Source of the DNA: Minicystis rosea
Lineage (GTDB): Bacteria; Myxococcota_A; Polyangia; Polyangiales; Polyangiaceae
Assembly (NCBI GenBank): GCA_001931535.1
Contig: CP016211.1
Location: forward strand, 14,151,501-14,215,500
Length of the DNA: 64,000 bases
Direction: 5' to 3'
Positions 16,904-28,372 of this stretch are shown piece by piece. The notes beneath the pieces are model-generated. The model did no database searches, was not told the origin of the DNA, and saw nothing but the letters and a program-made list of their open reading frames with translations. The position numbers and the translations under genes were made by a program. Each line of letters opens with the position of its first letter. The stretch's first letter is position 1.

Positions 16904-17728
16904 ATGCATCGCTTGATCTTCTTACTCGTTGGTATCTTCGTCGTTGCTCTTCCGCTGCCCGCGCTCGCCTCGCCTCCGTGCGACTGCGAGGTGCCGTGGC
17001 TGACCCCGCGCGCCGGATCTTCCGGCGTCCCGCGCAACGCGCGGATCACCGTGACCGACGCTCGCGTCGATCGCACGGGCATCCACCTCTTCAAGCAAGA
17101 GGAAGGCGGCGGCACGCCCACCGAGATCGACGTGCCCGTCCACGTCGACGACATCATCCCCGGAGGCCCGTTCGCGATCGTGCCGGATCAGGAGCTCGAG
17201 GCCGACACCACGTACGTGGCTCGATCGGGCGAGGGCGGCGAGATCACGCGCTTCACCACCGGCGCGTCGAGCGACACGGCGCCGCCCACGTTCAAGGCTG
17301 TATCGATCGTCGGCAACGGCGCGGGCGGCGCGTGCCCGCGGAACATCGCCGCGATGGTCCTGCTCGATCAGGGGGCGGACGACACGACGCCCGAGACCGA
17401 GCTCGCGATTCGTGTCGATCTCTCGGCGCCGTCGCGCGCGCTGCTGCTCTCGCCGAGCTTCCCCTTCCTCGGCCGTATGCTGGCGGAGGAGGAGCTCGCC
17501 TGCCTGAACAACGTCCCCGATGCGGAGACCGGCGAGACGTTCACCGGCACGATCACCGTGCTCGACTGGGCCGGCAACGCGTCGGTGAAGACGCCGTCGA
17601 CCTTCGAGTACACCGAGCAGGGCGGCCTCTGCGGCTGCGTGCTCGTCGGCGGTCCGGCTCCTTCGGGGCTCGGCATGACGGCGGTGGCGTTCGCGATCGC
17701 GCTCCTCCGGCGGCGTCGTACGCGCTGA
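16904..17728 (+). CDS. secreted Ig-like protein with MYXO-CTERM-like sorting tail
   Basis: The 274-residue product has a classical signal peptide (MHRLIFLLVGIFVVALPLPALA) followed by CDCEVPW. Residues about 30-115 fit a bacterial Ig-like domain (TPRAGSSGVPRNARITVTDA). The C-terminus has CGC, then a hydrophobic helix (GLGMTAVAFAIALL) and RRRRTR, the tripartite Cys-helix-Arg layout of MYXO-CTERM sorting signals. That class is thought to be processed and displayed at the cell surface in myxobacteria. Function of the exported domain is unknown. Confidence 0.8.
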   Translation: MHRLIFLLVGIFVVALPLPALASPPCDCEVPWLTPRAGSSGVPRNARITVTDARVDRTGIHLFKQEEGGGTPTEIDVPVHVDDIIPGGPFAIVPDQELEADTTYVARSGEGGEITRFTTGASSDTAPPTFKAVSIVGNGAGGACPRNIAAMVLLDQGADDTTPETELAIRVDLSAPSRALLLSPSFPFLGRMLAEEELACLNNVPDAETGETFTGTITVLDWAGNASVKTPSTFEYTEQGGLCGCVLVGGPAPSGLGMTAVAFAIALLRRRRTR

Positions 17729-17955
17729 GCGTGTCGTGCTGCGCGATGACGCGCGCATGCGCGGTCGCGCGGTTCGTGGTGTGAGGCGCGCTCTCGATCG
17801 ACGTGATCGTTCGTCGAGAGCGCGCTCGCCTCGATGTCGTGCACGCGTGTGTCGTGTCGTCTCATCGCCCATTTCGTCGATGGGGCGTGCTGCACGTGAT
17901 GCGCTCGGGCCCTGCGTTGACCCGCTCGGGGCAGCGGACTAGCCTCCGGTTGCAC

Positions 17956-20946
<2,991 letters not shown>

Positions 20947-20961
20947 CCTCTCGGCGATCGC

Positions 20962-22503
20962 TCACTCGCTCGGCACGTACCCGTTCGGGCCTCCCACACG
21001 GCACGAGGCGGGATAGGAAGCGCCGGGCGCGAGCACGACATCGCACGGGTGGTTGAGGTAGGTCGTGACGGGAGAGCTCCACTGCGAGCTGCCCGTGCGA
21101 TCGAGGCAGTCGTCGTAGTCGCCCACGCCGGAGGCATTGGCGACGGCGCAGCGATGGATGGGATCGCTCGCGGGCGCCGTCGAATACGGCCCGCGCTCGG
21201 TGCACGCGCCGGTGATGGGGATCAGGCAGCCCCAGCCCGGGCCGGCGCAGAGCCGATCGGTCATGAGCGCCATCGCGTTGGACCACGCGGCGCTGTAGCA
21301 GGCGAACATGCGGCCGTAGATCGTCGGGACACCGTTCGCGACGTTGGGCCCGTTGATGACGTTCCCCGCAGCATCCACGACGCGGTCCATCCCCGCCGCG
21401 AGCCCGGCCGGATCGAAGACGTCGCCGTAGAACGCGCCCTCCGCGTACGTGAACACCTCGGTCTCCGAGGCCGGATAGCTCCCGACGTCGGCGGCGACCG
21501 TGACGCTGCCGGCGGGCACGCTCGCGTCGTAGCTCGCCACCATCACGCTGTAGTAGCCGTAGCGGCCGAGCGAGAAGTGCGCGGGATCCACGTAAGGCCC
21601 GTTGGCGGGGCACGTGAAGGACACCGAAGGTTTGAGCGTGCCGCAGGTGTCGTCGTTCTCGGCGAGCACCGCGGCGTAGCCCGTCGCGAAGCTCGGCGTC
21701 GTGGGATCGCAGCCGCCGATCCCCTTGCACACGCGGAGCACGTGATCGCCGCTCGACTGACCGAGCGGGCTCGCGCAATCGTGCACGTTCGCGCCCGCGC
21801 CGATCGTCACCGTCTGCCCGGCGATGCAGCGGCCGACGTAGGCCGGCTCGAAGCCGCAACCCCGGCTCGGCCCATAGCTCGCCGCCTTGCACGCGAGCAG
21901 GCTCTTCACGGGATATGCGTTCTTGTAACCCGCGTCGGTGAGGATCGCGGGCTGCATCGGATGAAACGCGGGGTCACCGCGCAGCGAGAGGGAGACGCGC
22001 GCGCCGACCTCGTTCACGCGCGCGAGGAGGCACGCCGAGACGCGCTCGAGGCAGCTCTGCGAGGGCGGCGCGTCGGCCCACGCCGGGCAGAGCCCGAGCT
22101 CACCGGTGAAGTTCGTGCTCGCGTGAGGCGGGAGCGGATCCGTGTACGGGAGCCAGGTACCCTCCGGCAGCGCGCACGAGGTCACGTAGCGCATCACCTC
22201 GAAGGCCGCGTCGTCGTGCAGTTGGTAGCGCATCTCCGGGTACTCGCCGAAGACGACGCCCTGCGTGACCTCCCTCAGGCTGTGGTTGCGCAGGATCGCG
22301 AGCGCCTGCCGGTTCGCCGTCAGCGCGTTGTGCCCGAGCGTCTCGGCGCTGAGGTTGTTGTGACCGTTCATCTCCTCCGCGGCGATCGCGGTCTCTTCGG
22401 GGCTCGCGCTGTCGGCGGGATCGTCGAGGGAAACCGTACAGGCCGTGGCCAGCGATGCGAGTGTGGCAACCAGCCCCGACAAGCGAGATTGAAGTGAACG
22501 CAC
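20962..22503 (-). CDS. Cys-rich secreted lipoprotein, unknown function
   Basis: The 513-residue product starts at GTG 22503. It has a lipoprotein signal (VRSLQSRLSGLVATLASLATAC, broken at the lipobox LATAC), then a Ser/Glu-rich spacer and a long region with many Cys and aromatic residues (GWGCLIPITGACTERGPY, DYDDCLDRTG). I recognise no domain. The composition suggests an extracellular disulfide-bonded protein. It is divergent from the FHA-sigma54 activator, about 210 bp between starts, so that activator may control it; this is inference only. Confidence 0.75.
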   Translation of the reverse strand: MRSLQSRLSGLVATLASLATACTVSLDDPADSASPEETAIAAEEMNGHNNLSAETLGHNALTANRQALAILRNHSLREVTQGVVFGEYPEMRYQLHDDAAFEVMRYVTSCALPEGTWLPYTDPLPPHASTNFTGELGLCPAWADAPPSQSCLERVSACLLARVNEVGARVSLSLRGDPAFHPMQPAILTDAGYKNAYPVKSLLACKAASYGPSRGCGFEPAYVGRCIAGQTVTIGAGANVHDCASPLGQSSGDHVLRVCKGIGGCDPTTPSFATGYAAVLAENDDTCGTLKPSVSFTCPANGPYVDPAHFSLGRYGYYSVMVASYDASVPAGSVTVAADVGSYPASETEVFTYAEGAFYGDVFDPAGLAAGMDRVVDAAGNVINGPNVANGVPTIYGRMFACYSAAWSNAMALMTDRLCAGPGWGCLIPITGACTERGPYSTAPASDPIHRCAVANASGVGDYDDCLDRTGSSQWSSPVTTYLNHPCDVVLAPGASYPASCRVGGPNGYVPSE

Positions 22504-22507
22504 GTCT

Positions 22508-22513
22508 TCCTCC
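22508..22513 (-). promoter_or_regulatory. ribosome binding site that decides the start of the Cys-rich lipoprotein
   Basis: On the minus strand the sequence reads ATGGAGGAAGACGTG. The GGAGGA is 4 bases before the GTG at 22503, so the ATG at 22515 overlaps the Shine-Dalgarno sequence and is unlikely to be the start. Starting at GTG also places the positive residues directly before the signal helix. Confidence 0.7.
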
Positions 22514-22713
22514 ATGGCGCGCTCGAAGCGAGCGGCGCGCCGCCATAGCAACGCGAAGGCCAGGAAGGATTCGGGCTGCGGCGACGCGCGGCGGGAGCAA
22601 GAAGGCCGTCGCGGAGCATGACGCGGATGGCGGACCCTCGCTCTGCGCGGCGCATGATGCGCAGCCGCTTGCGCATCACGCGCGGCTCGCTGCGCAAGCC
22701 GGGGATGGGTAGG

Positions 22714-24090
22714 ATGAAAGCGGTGCTCGGCGCTCTCTTCGAGGTCATCGTCGTCGCAGGCGAGCAGGTCACGACCCATGCCCTCCCGGAGGCCGGGAGC
22801 GTGAGCATCGGCCGCGGCGAGGACTGCGATCTCCGCATCGATCACGGCTCCGTCTCGCGCCGTCACGCCCTCCTGCACATCGGCCCGCCGCTCCGTATCG
22901 AGGATCTCGGCAGCGCCAACGGCACCTTCGTTTGTGCTCCGGAGAAGCCCGGCGATCCGGCCGGTACGCAGCCGATGCGCCGGTTCTCGCGCCAGTCGGT
23001 CGACATCACCGTGGGCGAGCAGGTGAACGTGGGCGCGGCGACGCTCGTCGTCCGGCGATCGCCCGCGAGCAGTGCGAACGACGGCGACATCGTCCTGCGC
23101 AGCTCGAGCATGCGTCGCCTCTACGAGCAGGCCGAGCGCGCGGCGCAGGGGCCCATCAGCGTGCTCCTCTTGGGCGAGACCGGGGTCGGAAAAGAAGTGC
23201 TCGCCCGCGTCATTCATCAACGCTCTCCACGCGTGTCGGGCCCTTTCCTCGGCCTGAACTGCGCGGCTCTCTCCGACTCGCTGCTCGAGAGCGAGCTCTT
23301 CGGTCACGAGAAGGGCGCCTTCACCGGTGCCGCGCAGGCGCGTCCCGGCCTCTTCGAGTCGGCCGACGGCGGCACGGTCTTCCTCGATGAGATCGGCGAG
23401 CTGCCGATGGTGGTCCAAGTGAAGCTGCTCCGGGTGCTGGAGGAGCGCGCGGTGCTGCGCGTCGGCGGCCGCACGCCGCGCCGGGTCGACGTGCGCTTCA
23501 TCTCGGCGACGCACCGCGATCTCGAGGCCGAAGTCGCGCGCGGTACCTTCCGCGAAGATCTCTTCTATCGCCTCAACGGCATCGCGCTCCAAATCCCACC
23601 GCTCCGCGAGCGCACCGAAGAGATCGCCGAGCTCTCGGCGCGCTTCGCCGTCCTCGCCTCGCGCCAGCTCGATCGGGCCGTCGTCCCCACCTTCGCACCG
23701 GAGACGCTCGCCTTGCTCCAGCAGCACGCTTGGCCGGGCAACGTCCGCGAGCTGCGCAACGTCATCGAGCGCGCCATCGTGCTCTGCACCGGCGCGACCA
23801 TCCTGCCCGAGGATCTACCCACGCGCATCGCGCTCGGCCCGCGCCGGCCCACGACGGCACCCGAGCGAATCACGGAGCCGCCGCCCGCGAGCAACAGCCC
23901 CTCGATGGCCGGCGCCAAAGCGAAGCTCCAAGGCGAGATGGCCGATCTCGATCGCCGCCTCATCGTCGAGGCCCTCGAACGTTGCGGCGGCAACCAGACC
24001 AAGGCCGCCGAGCTGCTCGGCATCTCCCGGCGCACGCTGGTGACGCGCCTCGGCGAATATCAGCTCCCGCGCCCGCGCAAGCGCGACTGA
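22714..24090 (+). CDS. FHA-domain sigma54-dependent transcriptional activator
   Basis: About 458 residues from ATG 22714; in-frame ATGs at 22705 and 22618 are alternatives. An N-terminal FHA domain (residues about 30-72, SIGRGEDCDLRI, SVSRRHA, GSANGTF) reads phosphothreonine signals. The AAA+ domain has Walker A GETGVGKE (154-161), the sigma54-contacting GAFTGA (201-206) and FLDEIGE (223-229). A Fis-type helix-turn-helix ends the protein (GGNQTKAAELLGISRRTLVTRL). Myxobacteria use such proteins as outputs of Ser/Thr kinases; the kinase gene 3 kb upstream is a plausible but unproven partner. Confidence 0.93.
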   Translation: MKAVLGALFEVIVVAGEQVTTHALPEAGSVSIGRGEDCDLRIDHGSVSRRHALLHIGPPLRIEDLGSANGTFVCAPEKPGDPAGTQPMRRFSRQSVDITVGEQVNVGAATLVVRRSPASSANDGDIVLRSSSMRRLYEQAERAAQGPISVLLLGETGVGKEVLARVIHQRSPRVSGPFLGLNCAALSDSLLESELFGHEKGAFTGAAQARPGLFESADGGTVFLDEIGELPMVVQVKLLRVLEERAVLRVGGRTPRRVDVRFISATHRDLEAEVARGTFREDLFYRLNGIALQIPPLRERTEEIAELSARFAVLASRQLDRAVVPTFAPETLALLQQHAWPGNVRELRNVIERAIVLCTGATILPEDLPTRIALGPRRPTTAPERITEPPPASNSPSMAGAKAKLQGEMADLDRRLIVEALERCGGNQTKAAELLGISRRTLVTRLGEYQLPRPRKRD

Positions 24091-24276
24091 ACACGCGCGC
24101 GCCGTTTCGATCACGCCCCGGCCGGCCGCGCGTCTCGATGATCGCTGGTACGTGCTGCGCGTCTCGCCAAAGCGTTGCCGCTAGCATCTCGCACGGCTGG
24201 GAGACGGCGTCGTGCCCGCGCCCGACCGCTGCATCGAGCGCGCGATCGAACACCGAGCGCGCCATCCCGAACCTAT

Positions 24277-24340
24277 GCGCGCAACCCGCCCGAAGCGTGC
24301 AACGTCACCGTGCAAGCCAACGCCAGGCCCGAAGCGGCGC
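24277..24340. repeat. 64-bp direct repeat, copy 1
   Basis: The 64 bases match 24362-24425 over their whole length, 85 bp apart. They start GCGCGCAACCCGCC and end GGCCCGAAGCGGCGC. The 14-base end GGCCCGAAGCGGCG is also the left edge of the hairpin modules at 24412 and 58589. No reading frame is supported. Confidence 0.85.
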
Positions 24341-24361
24341 AACGCTCTCTCCCAAACCCAC

Positions 24362-24425
24362 GCGCGCAACCCGCCCGAAGCGTGCAACGTCACCGTGCAA
24401 GCCAACGCCAGGCCCGAAGCGGCGC
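24362..24425. repeat. 64-bp direct repeat, copy 2
   Basis: Identical by eye to 24277-24340, separated from it by a 21-bp spacer. Its last 14 bases form the left edge of the adjoining hairpin module. The whole 24091-24516 interval holds no gene that I can support. Confidence 0.85.
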
Positions 24426-24516
24426 GACCCTCGAGTCGGCGCGGGTGGATCGAGGTATGGGGGGCCCCAACGGGCTTTGCCCGTTGGGGGGAAAGGACGC
24501 GAGTCCTTTCCCGGGA
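24412..24516. repeat. two-hairpin intergenic module, copy A
   Basis: Left edge GGCCCGAAGCGGCG, then CGGGTGGATCG, then an 11-bp stem with a TTT loop (CCCCAACGGGC with GCCCGTTGGGG) and a 9-bp stem with a 4-nt loop (GGAAAGGAC, GCGA, GTCCTTTCC). The right edge touches the stop codon of the UDP-sugar dehydrogenase gene (minus strand, from 24517), so in RNA it directly follows that message. Shares layout and edge sequences with 58589-58694. Confidence 0.75.
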
Positions 24517-25818
24517 CTAAAGGCGCACGATCTTCTCGCGGTTGCCCTCGACGTTTCGCAGCGCATCGCGCGTGTCGACGACCACCTTCGCCTGTCGCAG
24601 CATGCGGGCGTAGTCGACGCCGGCGTGGTCGGTCACGATGACCACGGCGTCGTATTTCCCGTAGTCGACGTCGGCGGGCACGCTCTTCATCTTCGTGCCG
24701 TGCTCGTCGAGCTCGGGCACGTGGCGGTCTTCGTATTCGACGCGCGCGCCCAGCGCGGTGAGGCCGTGGATCACGTCGAAGGCCGGTGATTCGCGGTAGT
24801 CGGCGACGTCCTTCTTGTAGGCCACGCCGCTCACCAGCACGCGCGCGCCGTTGGCGGCCTTCTTCTGTTGGTTCAGGGCTTCGACCACGAGCTCCACCAC
24901 CTCGCCGGGCATGGCGCTGTTGATGGTGTCGGCGAGCTCGATGAAGCGGGCCTGGTATTTCAGGCTGCGCATGCGCCACGAGAGGTAGAGCGGATCGATG
25001 GGGATGCAGTGCCCGCCGAGCCCCGGCCCTGGATAGAACGGCATGAAGCCGAAGGGCTTGCTCGCCGCCGCGCGGATCACCTCCCACACGTCCACGCCCA
25101 AACGGCGCGACATGAGGGCCACCTCGTTGACGAGGCCGATGTTCACCGCGCGGAACGTGTTCTCGAGGAGCTTCACCATCTCCGCGGCGTCGGTGCTGGA
25201 GACGGGGACGAGGGTCTCGATGATGGCGCCGTAGAGCGCCTTCGTCATCTCGAGGCAGGCGGGCGTCGTCCCGCCGATCACCTTGGGCGTGTTGCGCGTG
25301 GCGAAGCGCGCGTTGCCCGGGTCCACGCGCTCGGGGCTGAAGGCCACGAACACGTCCTCGCCGAGCGTGAAGCGCCCGCGCGTCAGCTTGGGGACCATCA
25401 CCTCGCGGGTCGTGCCCGGATAGGTGGTCGACTCCAAGACGATGAGCATGTTCGCGTGCTGGCGCTTTTCGATCTCGTCGCTCGCCGACGCGATGAAGCG
25501 CATGTCGGGATCCTTCGTCTTGTTGAGCGGCGTCGGCACGCAGACGATGACCGCGTCCGCCGTCCCGAGGACGTCCGGATCCGCGGAGGCGCGCAAATTC
25601 CCCGCGTCGACCAAGGGCGCGAGCGCGGAGGATGGGATGTCTCCGATGTACGAATCGCCCTTCGCGAGCAGGCGGACCTTCTCGCGATCCTTGTCGTATC
25701 CGGTGACGGTGAAGCCCGCGCGGGCGAGCTCGACGACGAGCGGCAGGCCCACGTAGCCGATACCAACCACGACGACGTTCGCCGTGCGTGACTCGATCTT
25801 CTGGAGCAGAGGGTGCAC
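24517..25818 (-). CDS. wbpA: UDP-N-acetylglucosamine 6-dehydrogenase (WbpA/TviB type)
   Basis: The 433-residue NAD-dependent enzyme oxidises C6 of UDP-GlcNAc (or a close UDP-sugar) to the uronic acid for polysaccharide synthesis. It has the Rossmann motif VVVGIGYVGLPL (17-28), CVPTPLN, LESTTYPGTT, FSPERVDPGN, and the catalytic Cys in PGLGGHCIPIDP (about residue 273). FSPERVDPGN, KPFGFMPFYPGPG and YKKDVADYRESP resemble WbpA more than UDP-glucose dehydrogenases. Exact substrate is an inference. A CpsB-like phosphatase gene 5 kb away also fits polysaccharide export. The stop is followed directly by the two-hairpin module. Confidence 0.88.
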   Translation of the reverse strand: MHPLLQKIESRTANVVVVGIGYVGLPLVVELARAGFTVTGYDKDREKVRLLAKGDSYIGDIPSSALAPLVDAGNLRASADPDVLGTADAVIVCVPTPLNKTKDPDMRFIASASDEIEKRQHANMLIVLESTTYPGTTREVMVPKLTRGRFTLGEDVFVAFSPERVDPGNARFATRNTPKVIGGTTPACLEMTKALYGAIIETLVPVSSTDAAEMVKLLENTFRAVNIGLVNEVALMSRRLGVDVWEVIRAAASKPFGFMPFYPGPGLGGHCIPIDPLYLSWRMRSLKYQARFIELADTINSAMPGEVVELVVEALNQQKKAANGARVLVSGVAYKKDVADYRESPAFDVIHGLTALGARVEYEDRHVPELDEHGTKMKSVPADVDYGKYDAVVIVTDHAGVDYARMLRQAKVVVDTRDALRNVEGNREKIVRL

Positions 25819-26153
25819 GTGCCGTTCGATGCTGCGTCACCTTCGAGCGACGCGGATCAACGTGCGAGACACGCTCGTGCGGCGTCCGTGATTCTGGAGC
25901 ATGCTCGGAACGTCGGAAAGAACGGGATCGCAAGGAGCGCGCGCGCCGAGCAATCCGGAGGACCGGACGAGCTGTGCTGAGGATGGTGACAACCTGCTGA
26001 AATGCGGGTGAGCGCCATGCGGGACAGAGCGATTCATCCCCGAGCGGGGCTCTTCTTGCCTGAAAGATGGAACATCGTTTAGGAGACGCTTTGGCAACGA
26101 AGCGTGTCGGGAGCAGACAGCGTGAGATCAGAGTCGATCATTTCAGCGCGTGA
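25819..26153. other. intergenic region, no gene supported
   Basis: This 335-bp gap between divergent starts has visibly lower G+C than the rest of the window. I see only a short hairpin CCCC-GAGC-GGGG near 26039-26050 followed by CTCTTCTT, and possible promoters for both genes. The reading frames crossing it have poor codon use. Confidence 0.5.
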
Positions 26154-27005
26154 ATGGGTCTTCGTGCGATGAGCCGCGTCCCCAACGGCGTTCCGGCCGG
26201 CATCTTTCTCGTCGACACGATCACCAAGCTGCACGACCACCACCGTGATGCGGTCGTGGTCAGCGGGTCGCATGGCGGCATCTATGCCGGCTACTGCGCC
26301 GCCAAAGGCCATGTTCGGGCCGTCATCCAGAACGACGCCGGCATCGGAAAGGATGGAGCGGGCATCTCGTCCCTCGCGTTTCTGGATGGGATCCACCTCG
26401 CGGCCGCCGTCACCGATTCGACGACCTGCCGGATCGCGCAGGCCGATGACATGTGGGCGCATGGCATCATCAGCCACGTGAACGAGACCGCCGCGGCGCT
26501 GGGCTGCAAGCCGGGCGACACGGTGCCTGTCTGCGCCGAGAAGCTGCTGAAGGCCGTGCCCTCGTCCGATCCGGTGCCGGCCATCGGCGAGGGGCGGTTC
26601 GTGGTGAGCGAGAGGCCGGGCGAGCTCGTGGTGATGGGGATCGATTCGGCCTCGCTCTTCGCGCCGGAGGATGTCGGGCGCATCGTGGTGACCGCCTCCC
26701 ATGGCGGGCTCGTGGGCGGTGCGCCCGACACGACGACACCCGACGTCTATGCGGCGACCTACAACGACGCGGGCGGCTGCAAAGACGGTACTGGCTATGC
26801 CCGCATGACGGATTTCGATCGCCGCGGCATCGCGGCGGCAACCGTCTCCACCATGTCGGCCAGGATCGGCGATGTCCGCTCCCACCTCGCGGACGGCATC
26901 GTCTCACACGTGAACGAGACGGCGACGAAGCGGGGAGGCGCGGTCGGGCAGACACTGCAAGCCTTCCTCGCGGCCATGATCGAGGCCAAGAAGGCCGGGC
27001 TCTGA
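26154..27005 (+). CDS. unknown protein made of two copies of an SHGG/NDAG domain
   Basis: The 283-residue protein has no signal peptide and matches no family I can name. Two halves repeat the same motifs in order: SHGG (39-42 and 182-185), NDAG followed by KDG (60-68 and 204-212), a D..GI.AA.V segment, RI, and SHVNET (107-112 and 251-256). The conserved His, Asp, Asn and Glu in both halves suggest a metal or catalytic site, possibly at a pseudo-twofold axis. The start could also be ATG 26169. It converges on the flavin monooxygenase across a hairpin. Confidence 0.7.
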   Translation: MGLRAMSRVPNGVPAGIFLVDTITKLHDHHRDAVVVSGSHGGIYAGYCAAKGHVRAVIQNDAGIGKDGAGISSLAFLDGIHLAAAVTDSTTCRIAQADDMWAHGIISHVNETAAALGCKPGDTVPVCAEKLLKAVPSSDPVPAIGEGRFVVSERPGELVVMGIDSASLFAPEDVGRIVVTASHGGLVGGAPDTTTPDVYAATYNDAGGCKDGTGYARMTDFDRRGIAAATVSTMSARIGDVRSHLADGIVSHVNETATKRGGAVGQTLQAFLAAMIEAKKAGL

Positions 27006-27011
27006 ACCGTC

Positions 27012-27044
27012 GACCATGGCCTCAGGCGCGCGCCGGCCATGGTC
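27012..27044. terminator. bidirectional terminator-like hairpin
   Basis: GACCATGGCC (27012-27021) and GGCCATGGTC (27035-27044) form a perfect 10-bp stem with a 13-nt GC-rich loop. It fills the 45-bp gap between the 3' ends of two convergent genes. No clear U-run. Confidence 0.6.
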
Positions 27045-27050
27045 AATCCT

Positions 27051-28370
27051 TCACTCCGGCTGGGCGCTCGGCGCGGCTCTCATCTTCGCGTCGTCGAAGT
27101 AATACACGTACGCTCCGCTCGTGGCGCTCGCCCACCACGACTCCATCCGTTGCTCGTCCATCGTGCTCCAGTCAGGAGCCTCCGTGAGGAGCGCCCGGCC
27201 CAGGGTCTGGCCCAGAGCAATCTGCTGGTCCGCCTTGATCCGCATGTCCTCGTTCCATGCGTCCAGCGCCGCCTCGATCGACGGGTGCGACGAGAGCGCG
27301 TGAGCCAGCGCCACCGCCTGCTGCTGCGCCTTGAGCGCGCCGGCGGCCACGTGCGGGCGCGCGATGGAGCTCGCGTCGCCCAAGAGGCAGACCCGCCCCC
27401 GCACGAAGCTCGGCACGCGCAGATCGAACGAGACCTGCATGAAGGGCTCGGCGGTGGCGACGATGGCGTCCGCGAGAGGACGGCGCAGCATCGCGCGCGC
27501 GCGATCGCGCAGGAAGCGCTTGTGCTCGTCGCTGGCTCCGCCACGAGGAAGAGAGCCGTCGTGTCGACGGTGGTGTCGATCGGTGAGGAGCCATGGCAAC
27601 TCCTGCGGACGAGCGAGGTTGTACCAGGCCCAGTTCATGAGCCTGCGTCCGGAGGCGAGCTCACCCCGATGTCCAGGGACCAAGTAGGCGATGCACAGGC
27701 CCCCGGAATGGACGGCCCACTCGCACATCCCCGGCTTGCCGAGCTCCGCCGGCGCATACCGCTCCTCCACGAGCCCGCGAAAGACGACGTATCCGGTATA
27801 GGCCTTCGTCGCGTCGGGGAAGAGCGCTGCCCTGCCGAGCGAGTCGTAGCCGTCCGCGAAGATCAGGAGATCGAAGTCGAAGCAGCGTCCATCGGAAAGC
27901 CGCGCCACGACCGAGCCCCCCGGCTGTTCCTCGAAGGCCGAGACACTGCATCCCTGGTGATAGACACCGTCGGGTACCCGCTTCCGGTGCTGGGCGTGAA
28001 GATGGGACCACTTCACGCCACCGGCAGCCATGGGGCTCTGCCACAACGCGCGCCCCTCGTGCTTGGGATCCGCGCCCGAAGTCCAGCGTACGATCTCGAT
28101 TGGGACGAACGATAGATCGGTATCGACGAGGTCGTGCGCCTTCAACCACTCCAGGTGAGCGAGGGGCGAGGAGATGCCGGCGCCACGCTCCTCGAGCACC
28201 CCTCGCGAGCGCTCCAAGATGGTCACCTCGCATCCGATGCGCGCGAGCACGATGGCGGCGGTGCACCCTCCAATCGACCCTCCGACGATGCCCACGCGAC
28301 AGCCCCTCGCGCAGCCGGCCAGCGCCGGCTGGAGGTCGGTTTCGGGTGTCGTCGTCATCACCTCGTTCAT
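27051..28370 (-). CDS. FAD-dependent aromatic monooxygenase (group A, DhpH-like)
   Basis: About 439 residues from ATG 28370. Dinucleotide-binding motif VGIVGGSIGGCTAA (27-40), RGAGIS after the first ERS strand, the DG motif LIFADGYDSLGR, and the FAD-ribityl GD motif VCLLGDASSIARPHVAAGA are all present. The GGSIGG form and the RGAGI segment are typical of 2,6-dihydroxypyridine-3-hydroxylase-like flavin monooxygenases, which hydroxylate aromatic rings with NAD(P)H and O2. The substrate is unknown. The ATG is two bases after the stop of the ketosynthase-like gene, so they form one operon; together they suggest tailoring of a small polyketide or fatty-acid-derived product. Confidence 0.85.
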   Translation of the reverse strand: MNEVMTTTPETDLQPALAGCARGCRVGIVGGSIGGCTAAIVLARIGCEVTILERSRGVLEERGAGISSPLAHLEWLKAHDLVDTDLSFVPIEIVRWTSGADPKHEGRALWQSPMAAGGVKWSHLHAQHRKRVPDGVYHQGCSVSAFEEQPGGSVVARLSDGRCFDFDLLIFADGYDSLGRAALFPDATKAYTGYVVFRGLVEERYAPAELGKPGMCEWAVHSGGLCIAYLVPGHRGELASGRRLMNWAWYNLARPQELPWLLTDRHHRRHDGSLPRGGASDEHKRFLRDRARAMLRRPLADAIVATAEPFMQVSFDLRVPSFVRGRVCLLGDASSIARPHVAAGALKAQQQAVALAHALSSHPSIEAALDAWNEDMRIKADQQIALGQTLGRALLTEAPDWSTMDEQRMESWWASATSGAYVYYFDDAKMRAAPSAQPE

Positions 28371-28372
28371 GT

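Noticed and set aside
22618..22713. Longer start for the FHA-sigma54 activator
   Set aside because: The extra residues are Arg-rich and lack a ribosome-binding site; the FHA domain starts properly from 22714.
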